From: Hyaloperonospora brassicae
Taxonomy: Eukaryota > Oomycota > Peronosporomycetes > Peronosporales > Peronosporaceae
DNA: 64,000 nucleotides
Direction of reading: 5' to 3'
Assembly: GCA_947650285.1 (NCBI GenBank)
Contig: CANTFL010000389.1
Location: forward strand, 1-64,000
In this document: positions 1 through 10,806 of the stretch, in pieces
Layout: each line of letters begins with the position of its first letter
Numbering within the stretch: the stretch's first letter is position 1
Translations under genes and position numbers: made by a program
The notes under the pieces: model-generated
Databases searched by the model: none
The model's input: the letters and a program-made list of their open reading frames with translations, nothing else
Told to the model about the DNA's origin: nothing

Positions 1-185
1 GAGGCTGGCACAGCACCGGGCTGTGTAGGTCTTGAGTCACCCCGCATAGACATGTTAACTATGCGAGGTCAAGCGGAAAGTGAATGGAACGGACCCAACA
101 AGTGCTCCCTGTCCCAATGGTGGCCAACGGGTGGCCTCCATATTTTCGATAGTCACACGGTGACTATCAGTTAAGGTGGGGGTGG
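1..185 (+). mobile_element. 3' end of an LTR-retrotransposon internal region, with polypurine tract
   Basis: This is non-coding sequence that runs directly into the LTR beginning at 186. A purine-rich run, AAGGTGGGGGTGG at 173-185, abuts the LTR, which is where the plus-strand priming tract of a Ty3/Gypsy element lies before its 3' LTR. Two strong hairpins are visible: CACAGC/GCTGTG at 9-14/20-25, and GATAGTCAC/GTGACTATC at 148-156/160-168 with a 3-base loop. The rest of the element would lie left of the window. The tract and its position are seen; the element assignment is inferred. Confidence 0.55.
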
Positions 186-576
186 TGTAACGGGGCAGCC
201 CGTTACATGGAATTGGCACTTTAAGGAAAGTGGCAATAAAGATTATGAAGATGGATATTCTTTAAACAATATCACCAAAGTGGTGATATTGAAGGGTCGA
301 CCAAAGAGTCTGTTCATTGGTTGATATCTTGATGATATCAACCCACCAATCGCCGCAAGACGCGCGCAATGAGTGGTGACGAGACGTCACCATACATCCA
401 GTTATATTAGTATAGTTAAGCTAAGTCAAACAGAGAGACAGTAGTTAAAAGACTTAATTATATTAATATAACAGTTCTGCTTTTACCCTACCTACGCTTC
501 CTCGCTTGCCACGTGTACGTTTGTCGGGGCACCCAAAACCCTTGCGTTAAGTTACGCAAGGGTGTGCCCCGTTACA
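186..576 (+). mobile_element. Well-preserved LTR (Ty3/Gypsy type), probably a 3' LTR
   Basis: The LTR starts TGTAACGGGGC and ends TGCCCCGTTACA, a 391-bp unit with inverted termini. Within it nearly every segment folds: 186-194/199-207, 212-222/227-237 (one mismatch), 267-277/281-291 (11 bp perfect), 319-328/334-343 (10 bp perfect), 374-381/385-392 (8 bp perfect), 401-420/453-472 (18 of 20) and 539-547/554-562 (9 bp perfect). No matching target duplication is seen across the unit (left flank ggtgg, right flank tcatc), in keeping with one end of a larger element and not a solo LTR. A mutated relative lies near 13.9 kb. Confidence 0.75.
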
Positions 577-3500
577 TCATCCTAAAGTGTGTCTGAGGAA
601 TGTACAAATGCGAAGTACTACATAAAATATACTGAACACCAACTTTTATAAGCGTCCCCGTACTTCAAGTACCAGACATCTCAGAGGAACATGTGATGCG
701 TTTTTTAGGCTGATCTTGGTGCGTCGATCGAATAGTAGACACCAAGGAGGCTTAATCAGCTGAAGGAAAACGGGGATCCACCCTCCGGCATTATGCACCG
801 ATCCCGCCCTCCACGTGTATCAATTCACGTATCAACCGGACCTGGTTCCAGTGCATATCCACTCGGCTACAAAGGTCGATGAACATGAGCATTCATTCGT
901 ATTCGCCAGCAAATCCGTAACTGTATATGTCTACAGCAGAGACAGATGGAATATGAGCATTTACTCGCTGTTGCCAGCCAACACTAGGTCGGCCATGTCT
1001 ATAGTAGTGAACAACTTGACACGATTCCTCACGTCGGAGTCCGACGTAGTCAAAGACCTACAAACAAGCCGATCCTCAGTAACACATCTCGTATGTGCTA
1101 TGTCGCGGTAATGGAGAAGTTCGCCATGCACCCAGTCTACATCGAAGACAGCGACCGATAACTTATATCTACAAACTTTAGGCTAGCATTTTACATACAA
1201 GCATCTTTGTGGCTGCTTATGAACTTTGCTATAAAAAGGTCAACCGTGGATGACATGCTACTGAATACAACGATACTCTAAAGAGGCACTGTTTGAAAAG
1301 GGTATACTTCCAAAGAAAGATGCATCATAAAAAATATAGTATCCTTTATTATTACTAATAGAACACATGTACATGACTTCCACGATTTCAATGTACTACC
1401 AGGACGCTGCACTTACATGCCTAATGTAGCATGCCTTCGGCGGTGCGTCTGATAGGTCAATTACTTTCAAGCAGTGTATGATAGTTAGCGACAACTGTGA
1501 TAAGCGAATGCAGAAATCTCAAGAAAAGAGAAATCGAAACAAGAGAATCGTGGCGTACAAGGCATTGCTTGCAACTGAAGCTATCACGACCTCACCTCCA
1601 CATACGTCAAAAGACAGATTGAACATGTTTGAAGACAGAAGAAGTACCTTCCATTACAATCGATCAATCTGGTAAGTACAAGCAGGCTTCTTGTGTCTAT
1701 GCTCTACGCATCGACAATCAACGTCAGCATTTTTTGCTGGACAGCATACGTCCCGAAGCAAGACATGAGCAACAGCAATTCATTTTGATCCACCCTTTCG
1801 CCACAAATAAGCATTTTCAGTCATATCATGACTACTTTTTGGTCTGCACAAGAGATAGAGAATTAAACAGCAACAAGAACGCTAGACGGCACACAAGATT
1901 AAAAACAGTATCTATTACGTCATCCCGCACAAATTATGAAATAATAACACTACATCTATCATTTCAGGCCGCATAAGAGATAGAGACACAAAACAGCAGC
2001 AATAACGCTAGGCCTCAAAAGGGATAAAAATACATAAAAAGCTATAACGTCGGAACCCTCCTGCCAACACTTCGGCTTATCATTATTCCACCTACCGACA
2101 TGGGCGTTTGTATTTTATGTGTAGTTGAGTATGTTTATTATAAGACTTACTGCCATTGCATGGGGGGTTTAGCCAATCTACAAGACGACATGCCTAGCAT
2201 TAACTTGCCTGATAAGTAGTCTCTTATATAGAACGTAGGCGGTTATAATGTTGGGCTTATCCTTCAGTCGCACCTTCACGAAACAACCGCCGATGAATAC
2301 TATGGTAAGATCTTCGTTCTTGCCTAGTATTAGGCTCTTCCTGGAGCAATTTCTAATGAATATTGTGCCTTACATTATCTCGAAGAACAACATGTATTGA
2401 GTGCCAACACAGACCAAAACATGATACGGTGAGTTAAGTGCTAGCGTCCAATGATATAGCTTCTTTAGTAGCGAACCCTTACAATTTCGAACCTTTCGGT
2501 TTTGTCTGAGCACCTCATTGAAATTAAAAGTGTGTCGAAGTTTATATGATATTGTTATGCCCACCCATATGTTAACCCTGTAAATCAGGGTGAAGTCATG
2601 CTAAACGCGCTCCAATGAATATATGCGCTACAGATCTTTGACGGCAAAGTGTCATTATTGGAATTTGGTAGTAGGATAATCGATTAAGTCAAGAAATTTG
2701 TATGTTTATGTCAGTTTTGCGGAGCGTGCTGTTGTTTATTGAGGCCGAAGGACATCACTTTTGATATCCTCGGACAAGATTTGGCTAGAAATGCGCAGAA
2801 GTATTGCCGTCGTCGGCTAAAGACTCATTGATCGGGCACCTAAATCTTGTAGCATGCAATACAAAGTCTAGTCCATACTTACAACGCCAGAGCTGACCAT
2901 AACAGATCTTGAAAGTGTTTACGGCACAAAATACGTCAAAAAGAAGGAAGACGGATCACTTCTCGTATCTGACGGCCGTAAGTGATGCATGTGGAGGCGC
3001 GGACATTATCGTGCAAGACAAAATCGTTTAATATGAGGGCCCGCGTGTGCGTAGGACGGTGGTGTAAAGAATGGATATGTATTGTCAGGATAATTTACGA
3101 CAGACCGAAGCGCTAGCTAAACTTACGCAGTTGGCGGAATTATATTAATGCAAATGACTATGACTATGGACGCGTCGTAGTCATTATTTTTAAATCGGGT
3201 AAGGGCCTGAAGGATAAATATAGGTTAAAGTCGCTTATGAAAAGAAAGGTTTGCGCGTGTGCTTTATTCGTGAAAATATCGGACTCATCAGATCGAATTG
3301 ATCTCGACTGGAGAAGAATAAGAGCGTTGAAACTGAAATTTACCCTCTCGGTCGACTATGGTGCGGGTATTATATGCAGCCAGTGAAAAATCGGTAGTGA
3401 TTCAAGCTAACTTTTGTTCAAAAGGCCTAGCTTTGTTCATCATTCCGACTGTCTGTTGAAGCAAACGATTGCCTCAGCAAACGACCGTAGTGTTTAACAG

Positions 3501-5880
3501 GTGACATAGTAAAAAAAGCGTTAAAAATTAAGTTGTTGCAATTTAACTTTGTTGATTTGTACAAATTCTTGACCTATAGTGCGCAGAAGCCTCGAACGGA
3601 ATATCATAACTTAAGGTTCATTAGAGGCAAGAAGATCTGTATTTGGAATCGAAGAGGCAGTCGCGTGTCGACCTTCACCGTAAGAGCTACTAAATATGAA
3701 TGTTTACTCCAGCTGATTTATTTTATGGTCTGCAGTGATGTTTTTACGTTTCCCATGATATAAAGAAACCACGGGATGCGATGAAGGCTGTAATCATGTA
3801 AGCTGAAAATGAATGCGATTCAGATAGTTGGTGTGGAACCTCGCTGCGATTTGATCGCTACTAGGCCATCTATCCTACGACACCATCAATGAAATGCCTC
3901 TTTTCTAGCCTCGAAGAAACGGCTTTTCAATGGAGCATACCAAAATTCCCTGGTCTGTGATAGAGATATAGTCCACACGGGTCCAATGAAAGAATTACAC
4001 GGGCACAAATTATTTATCGATGTAATAGATGAAGCGATTTTGCTCGGATCTAAGCGATCCGGCGACCTCGCGAGATCAATCGAAAATCCGATGCCTGGAT
4101 AGCTTCATCTACCGTCCTTCAACGTATTATCTTGTTTTGTTTTGGTTGCGCTTAGTGATGCTGCTGCTTTAAAGCTCAAGAACCCCGAGGCTCACTTTAA
4201 ATGTGAAATCAACTGCAAGATACATGTACTGCGTACTATTAGTGCAGCATGTACAAAAAAACAAAGCATTTTGCACATCAACATGTCAGCTATGTGAGAC
4301 AATCTATTACTCGGCAATGAGAGGTATGGAAGTTTTCATCGCACTATCATTACCATGGTAAGATGCACGACCTTACATCACGATTGCCATTGAGCTTTAC
4401 GCAGATGACATAGTGTACGCGACGCACATAATAAGCCAAATAGTAAGTAATTTATTGATGAAGACATGATCATGGTAAGCGCCTTTATGGGTTTGATCTC
4501 TAGTCTCACCGTGCAATTGATATGCAAAAACAAGTATTTGAGGAACGTGTCAAGGGCTGGTATCACAATTGGGCAAGTCACTGATAAGAAAGGGTAGAAG
4601 GTGTAAATACCTGAAGAAAAGGTGGTTGTAGTGGCGCAGCACATCTGAAACGTCAATTAACTATCGAGGGGTGAACATAGACAGCTTTAGTCTTATAATA
4701 TAGTCATTCGAACATCGGACGGAGGCACCTCATGGCGGTCGTATAGAATGCCACGTAAAGACAGGAATGAGACGATGACAGAGTGTGCGATGGGTAAACG
4801 TGAGATACTTGATAATAAATGAGCTCGAAGACCCAAATGTCTCATATTGATAATGTCGGTCCAACTTCTGGTGACATTCAAGTTGAATTGGAGAGATGCT
4901 GGCTTTGCATCAACTAGACTAATCGTACGTCTGTGTCAGGGTGCGTTGTCACAGTGAATGGTGATGTTGTTATGTGGCTTTGCAATTGGCAGTTATATGA
5001 GTCGTTTAGTACTTTGAAGGCGATATAGTTCTTTGCTCTATTGACGGGATGGGAGTTGTTGGGATGAAGAGGCTTTTTTGGCAAATAAAAGTAATTCGTG
5101 ATCGAGTATATGCCAAACTAGAGGGACTGTCAAGCCAAAAATAAGTCAGGTCACGTGCGAGAGAGTGCATTGAGCTTCAAGCACTTCAACATATGTCATA
5201 GGCTTACTAGCTATCATAAACAAGTAGATGTAATGCTGCCTAGGTTTGTCAAGTCTCGGGACATAATGGCGGAATTATTTACACCTTCGTTGCCGGCTTC
5301 AAAACTACAAGTTTAAGTGCAATGTCCAGTATTTATGACAACACAAAATGACTAAGATGAGCCATGTCAAAGGATACTGTTTTTGACAGATCGTCGAGTC
5401 TTCGTGGATCAAGTGCAAGAGCTGTTGCAGATTAATCCCAACCTCGCCTGATTGGCTTATACGTGAGGACTAGACAGGTGAGACGAGGGAATTCGGTCAC
5501 CATGTGGGATCAGCAAGATGTCGTGACATGTGGGGCCGGTACGTGACGATGGGCGGACTGAAGTACGCCATGTGTAGCTTGACCTGGTCAGGTTACAGTT
5601 CTGATAAAGGCAAATTGTAGGGCTGATGAAAGACTGCTGTCAAACCTAAAGCTATTTTTCTATCGTTCCTACATCCTTTGAACAATCGCAAAAGATTCAA
5701 CTTACAAATTAAAACAAATTTCTAATTAATGTCTACGGCCTACTTTGTGGCGGGTCAGTAGCTCTTCTCTCGAAGAGTTAGCATCGATTCTATCTGTGCG
5801 TATACTTGCAATCTCTGACGAAAAATTACTAAAATCATCATCGCCATTATCATTGTACTTAACGTAAAAGGCATATCTAA
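577..5880. other. Gene-free, AT-rich decayed repeat DNA
   Basis: No open frame here has domain content, a plausible start or splice structure. The longest frames are under 120 codons and read as random peptide. One short stretch near 2886-2993 on the plus strand reads like real protein (it contains DLESVYGTKYVKKKEDGS) and ends at a stop, so it may be the tail of an eroded gene. I could not identify it. Confidence 0.6.
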
Positions 5881-5899
5881 ACATGTCATGTATATGGAT

Positions 5900-6392
5900 A
5901 GAAGCATGTAAATCTGCATCCTCTTTTGAGGTAATCTGCTTAAACTGTGGTTGTAAGCTGACCAAATTATCGTCTGGACTCGATGAGACTTTTTACATAT
6001 TTCTTATAGCCGGTGGCAACTTCAGTGTGGTTCGATGGTTTTGTCCTCGACACTTTCTGTCATTGCACGATAATGCACGGTCGTAGCCGTCTATGGCTCG
6101 ACTCAGCTAAAACAACCACTGAAGTCTCAAGCGTCGGTGAGCAGCACGCTGTTCTTGCAGATGCTTGGCAACAGACTAACAAACTGCTCGCGTACTAACT
6201 CATCCCGTTGCTAAGAGAGATGGTTGTTTGTCGGAAGTCGCCGAGCATCTAAGTGATGAGCTACGCGACCAAGGGGTAAAAAGGTCCGCGAGACTTTGCT
6301 TCTCCGTTATGACTGGGTAGACTTTCGATCCCACATGCGGAAGATCTCAGTTCCTTCATGTCTGCATGCACTATTGGCATGTGTGTGAAACG
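5900..6392 (-). pseudogene. Eroded 3' end of an acyl-CoA oxidase gene
   Basis: The DNA matches, in the same orientation, the C-terminal part of the acyl-CoA oxidase gene at 63.1-63.6 kb. Shared landmarks in order are the 'ctggactcgatgaga' region (5975) against 'ctggactggatgaga' (63135), 'gtcctcgac', 'gcgtcggtgagcagcacgc' (6130) against 'gcgtccgtgagcagcacgc', 'tggcaacaga', 'gtttgtcggaagtc' and 'gataagccac'-like text. Many substitutions and small indels break every frame, so it cannot encode the enzyme. Homology fades near 6392, about 50 bp before an LTR-like repeat. It is an old duplicate of its right-edge relative, now inside repeat DNA. Confidence 0.75.
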
Positions 6393-6441
6393 AACCATAC
6401 TCGTGTTGCTGCCGTTGTAAGAGACCTCTATCTATGTTATA

Positions 6442-6800
6442 TGTGTGAGGGGTCACAATTCTTCCCATATAACTGGTAAGCCCTTGTACCAAAAGAGTAC
6501 AAGAGTGCGTATCGCAAAACTACACGTACACGCTGATAGTGCATAGAAAGTTTAGAACATGACCAAGAGTTTTACAGAAGGGAAGAAAAGAAAAAAATTG
6601 TATATATATGTAAACGGTCAAGTCTTCTTTGTAAATATTCTAAATTTTACTTACAGAATATTAAGATAAAAACTTCCAATGCAGAACCTCACTCTCCACC
6701 CGTTGCGCGCATCCAGCAGCGATTAGTAGTTTGTCCGGTATTATTATGGCATATATCAATTAAATGTGAAGCAGTGCCTTTTATCGCCTCTAACGAAAAT
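6442..6800 (+). mobile_element. Decayed LTR-like repeat, related to the copy at 61.4 kb
   Basis: This copy aligns along its length with 61404-61790. Shared landmarks include 'cacaattctt', 'actggtaagcccttg', 'cgtacac', 'cagaagggaag', 'cttccaatgcagaa', 'gattagt' and 'tatggcatata'. The hairpins that are perfect in the 61.4-kb copy are mismatched here, so this copy is older or unselected. It lies between the acyl-CoA oxidase relic and the integrase piece of the Gypsy relic, so it could be the outer LTR of that minus-strand element. No convincing target duplication is visible. Confidence 0.6.
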
Positions 6801-7000
6801 ATTGCAACGATATTGACTCGCAAAAGTAATACGTAAAATAGTATTATATAAGATAATACTTACATTGACACAATTCGGGCCGATGACATGTAAGAGGCAA
6901 AACTTATAATATCACCCCTTGAATTATCGTTACTCAAGAAGGTGATTGACGGTCTGATTAGGTAAAGAGTGACTACTGTTAAAATACTTGAGGAAAAGGA

Positions 7001-7207
7001 TCACAAATTGGTCGAATTATAGACTAAGTGTAATTGTCGCTTTTCTTTAATTTTCTTAACGACAAAGTCGATTAAAACGGAAAGCCAGCACTCTGCCGAA
7101 ATAGATAGAGGCTTCATAGGGTCTTGGGACGAAGGTCTAGGCTTCATTCTTTGACAAAGCTTATTTTTCGATTGTGCTTGCGGGCTCAAACGTTTCTGTC
7201 GGGGCAA
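7001..7207 (-). pseudogene. Ty3/Gypsy integrase fragment
   Basis: The minus-strand frame includes PLSISAECWLSVLIDFVV, which matches the conserved entry into the Ty3/Gypsy integrase core (P-L-x-I-P-x-x-x-W-x-S-x-x-x-D-F). The D of the DF pair would be the first catalytic aspartate of the D,D(35)E triad. The rest of the domain is lost to stops and frameshifts. It lies on the same strand as the RNase H and RT pieces and in the expected downstream order, so the three belong to one dead element. Confidence 0.6.
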
Positions 7208-7620
7208 GTAAAATTCTCAATATACCATGAAGCAAGTCTTCTAACAACCACGGTACTCGCTCACTGGTGCGTCTTGACAAATATACATGATCCTCTGTCG
7301 CCGATAACTATTTTTGGGGACGAAGTTTCATGGCGAGTCGTTTTCAACGGCTGTATAATACATTAGCTTATCGCGGGATGTACCCGAGTCGCTCACGGAA
7401 AATACGCCGGTAAAACGCTTTCATAATCTTTTCGGGACGGATTTTAGATAGATATATATACATATACTACCTCAAGCGCACAATGGCTGTTTCTTCTGCG
7501 CATGATATTCTCATGTCGTCGATCAGGATCGATGCCAGGATGCTGCTAATGACAATCGCAAGATCAAGCTTATCCTATATTTTGGGAGACAAAGTCGGAT
7601 CTCAATGAGTCCTGCTATAT

Positions 7621-7992
7621 CTAGCACCGGAGACATCGTTGGTCGGTCAAGTTTGAGATGCATAGAAACGTATCCTGTAAGAACAAGTACATCCATCCTG
7701 ATATCATATGCCATATGTGAGGATATTTTACGGCCTTGCAGACAGTGAAAAATCCATCAACTGATTTGATAGACGCAAAAATATTCACTTCAGATTTCAT
7801 GACACGTACTTCCTTTTCATGCGCTGAATTAATAAGTTCAGATTGTTGCACCTGCCACAGCCAAATAGACGACGCGCTCCGCATGTCTATGTCATATGGA
7901 ATCAGCGCGCAGCCGATTGCATATTTGCTGGCGTCACAGACCACGCATAAGGGTCTGTCTTGATCTGCAATCGTCAACAGTAGCGAATACAT
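7621..7992 (-). pseudogene. Ty3/Gypsy RNase H fragment
   Basis: The minus-strand frame contains CVVCDASKYAIGCALIPYD, the typical start of a Gypsy RNase H domain: a catalytic aspartate in V-x-x-D-A-S followed by A-I-G-x-x-L. About 30 residues later comes NSAHEKEVRVMK, corresponding to the conserved H-x-K-E-x-L region. The frame then degenerates. It is preceded on the same strand by an RT piece and followed by an integrase piece. Confidence 0.75.
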
Positions 7993-8339
7993 AAATCCTT
8001 GTCTAATGCAATCAAGAGAAATTTGTTACTCAGCGCTACTTATAAAATCTCTTTTTAGCATAAAAAACGTAACAATAAACATTCCATTCGGGTAGTTGGG
8101 TGGAAACTTGTGTTAGAAAAAAAAGGATCTTCCAGCATCCTTAAACATTGATTGGGAAAGTCGGATCGTTGATCGAGTCGATGGTTTTTTTAATCAGGGC
8201 GTATGCCGTTTCTACGTACGATGTAATCAAGAAATGACAATTTGATGGCTGCGAATATATACCGCTTGAGGATGGCGTACAACTCATGCTCACGACTAAA
8301 TGAAAGGATATATATCACATACAGTCATCAGCCTTTCAT

Positions 8340-8690
8340 TTACAAGTTTTTATTAATATTCCGGCTATAAAGGAACATAGCGTTGATGTAGTTCCGTATG
8401 TAATCTGCGACCGGTCTCAACATATTTGTCACGCATCTGTCAAATGTGTCAGTGGAATGAATTAGATCCTTTGGCACATCCAAAGAATTACATAGCTTAC
8501 CGCTGGTTGGGCTTACTGCCGTGCACGGTATGTTTCGCTCACGCACCATAATCTGATATAAGGCCCTCATCAGATCGGTAGAAGAAAATAGTGTACTCTT
8601 AGACATCCCATCTATAATTTCGTTCTTTCTCGTTATCAGCTTCAGAGCCGGTACAGCTAACGAATCCATCTATTTAATTGGTTGAATATC
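8340..8690 (-). pseudogene. Ty3/Gypsy reverse transcriptase fragment
   Basis: The minus-strand frame reads through several Gypsy RT landmarks: IDGMSKSTLFSSTDLMRALYQI (palm motif A, with the first catalytic aspartate in STDL), then PCTAVSPTSGKL, then a degraded form of the P-Q-G-L-x-x-A-P-x-x-F segment, FDRCVTNMLRPV, and finally YINAMFLYSR where an intact enzyme has Y-x-D-D-I-x-x-x-S. The catalytic YxDD motif is therefore destroyed (NA in place of DD), so the enzyme is dead even where the frame is open. Confidence 0.8.
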
Positions 8691-10209
8691 CTCATTTTGC
8701 ACACAAAAGGTCGAAGGACTTTGTAGTAAAGATGATTTTACCTCATGATTTGTAGCTAAACGAATACTACAGAAGCTGTCGAATACCAAAGAACTTGCGG
8801 ATCGGTAGTCCTGTTACCGATTCAGGGCTACTTCGTCATGGTACAGTACTTTGAACCCGGATTTAGATCGATTATGTGACGAGTGCTCATAAATTTTGGC
8901 AATCTGCACTGCATGAAATCAGGTAATACACTCTTGTATTAAATCAAATCCTCGTATTATGAATTTGAAATGCGTTAATCTTAGGATCAATACGTTTATC
9001 GTTTTATCCAAGGTTTTTCATCAATCACCCTTTATTCCATAGATGAGATGCTGCGAACTGTTTGAACTCAACTAAGGTCACCGCACGTTTTTCTTATATT
9101 TGTGACAAAAGCTTCCATTATGACCAGTATGTATGTCTGATTGAAGTCGATACTACGTAGGTCTTATTAGTACGATCAAAGTCCAAACGTCGACAATCAT
9201 TTATTTTTGAAGTTAAGTTCAGAGGGTAGAATTAGATCAATTCTATGAGCGCCTACATTAGTTCGACGCTAGAAAAGACATTCAATGCCTCAGATCTACC
9301 TTGGGAGCTTTTTCCCCTTATTTTATAGATGCTTAGACTATCATGATTCTTAGGACTTATGTACTTAGTATTTATATCTTACGGGTGCTAATTCAAATGC
9401 CTCGTCTTTATCTACTTGTGACAGCGCTACCAAAGATGCGTCATTAATCGTCGAGGGTATAGTGAAACTCAGTACAATTTTTATTCACCCATCTAAAGCT
9501 ACATTTGGCTTCCTTTAATGTCTCTTTGATGCAAATATCCATGCTTTGATCCACTCGACGTATTCGCGTAGCGAACGTTCGACACCTCCTGTGTATCAGC
9601 ACAGCTGCTGGTAGCTTGCTCCATAGTGTAGTGGTTCGCTATACTGAGGTCATGTGCAGTCTTGCTAACGCCCGAACCACGAATGAGGTCATCGCTCTCA
9701 CGCGTCGATAATTCACGCGCTTTTGGATCGGTCAAGACGTTTATCAGATTGCCATATGATGAACAAGAGACAAGCATCTTTGCTGATCGATGCTGTCAGC
9801 TGATCCATGGCTCGTTTTATCTCAGTTATGACAAAAATTCGGTGGCATTTAATTTTCCATATTAGTCCGGTACGATAAAGCTGTCGTCGTGATGATCTTC
9901 TTGGGATGTGTAGAAAGTCATAATACACGTCCAATACTTGTTACGGATACTTTTGTTGCAAGGGGCGCCCTCTTCCTCGCGAGAGGTAATCTGCGCTCAA
10001 TGAACTCGAGCCTACGGCCTTCAAGTTACTGGGGTCAAATGGAGTGTTTTCGACTCCTCACAGCTCGCAAGGACAAGAAGTGACAATCTTTGCCATTCTC
10101 ATGTTCAATTCGATGAAACGTAACTCATCTCGAGGCTCAGTATCACTTAAAGTCTGTGTGTGAGGCAGCTGTCGTCAAGAGGCCCGTACATTCACTTGAC
10201 GTCGCTAAA
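8691..10209. other. Gene-free decayed DNA
   Basis: Probably the upstream part (protease/gag side) of the same minus-strand Gypsy relic, to judge by position. I see no recognisable protease, gag or chromodomain motif and no other gene. Confidence 0.4.
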
Positions 10210-10460
10210 CAGTAGATCGCTTTGATCTAACTGCCTTCGACCGTTTTTACGGTCCGCTTTGTTCTTTTGATTTCAAAAGAACATCGAACGCGCGTCTCCG
10301 AACCTTTTTTTGCCTCCTAACGGTCGCTACGTACTGGTGTGTGACAACAAAATCGAGCACTGCAATAATAGGCACAGAAATTCGTAATTTGACATTAATT
10401 GCATTCCTCTCACCGCTTGTATTCTAAACATCGGTTACGCTCGCTCTCTACGTAAGAGAG
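10210..10460. repeat. Run of short perfect hairpins (LTR-like)
   Basis: Successive inverted repeats occur without long gaps: AGATC/GATCT at 10214-10218/10224-10228, GACCGT-tttt-ACGGTC at 10239-10254, GTTCTTTTGA-tt-TCAAAAGAAC at 10261-10282, and CTCTCT-acgta-AGAGAG at 10444-10460. The pattern resembles the hairpin chains of the LTRs at 186-576 and 61404-61790, but I cannot align it base by base with either. It may belong to a different LTR family. Confidence 0.45.
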
Positions 10461-10633
10461 ATACATTGGTTCTATATATTTCGCTATCTTTTCTTCTCTA
10501 TAAACAAAATTTTGACATACTAGTTTGTGCCTGTCGGAATTATAGTCTTTTGTTCCGCCACTGCGACACATCGCTTGTTTTCGCATAACATTTCATAGTA
10601 GAACATGTGGTATCGGTGGTACCATCGCCAAGA

Positions 10634-10806
10634 TCATGGATGAACACAGTGATCTTTGTGTTTTCATCTTTCGGGTTGGCAGTGAAGCACTCATAGCATA
10701 TTAAATGTGCTGCGATTAAGCATGAACAAAGTGGTATTTGTGATTTTATTTGTCGGGAGGCATGAACACAGTGATCTTTGTGTGTTTATTTGTCGGGTTG
10801 GCAAGT
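10634..10806 (+). repeat. Three imperfect copies of a unit of about 45 bp
   Basis: The unit begins 'atgaacacagtgatctttgt', runs through a T-rich stretch to 'tcgggttggca', and recurs near 10636, 10722 (mutated) and 10762. Within each unit AACACA and TGTGTT can pair. No protein is encoded. It is likely internal repetition of a decayed LTR or untranslated leader. Confidence 0.6.

Noticed and set aside
539..562. Bacterial-type intrinsic terminator (CCCTTGCGT/ACGCAAGGG)
   Set aside because: No T-run follows, and it is one of a series of hairpins at the end of an LTR in a eukaryotic genome.
186..576. CRISPR-like or attenuator array, because of the repeated hairpins
   Set aside because: The hairpins differ in sequence, there are no constant repeats with unique spacers, and the context is eukaryotic with LTR termini and a polypurine tract.
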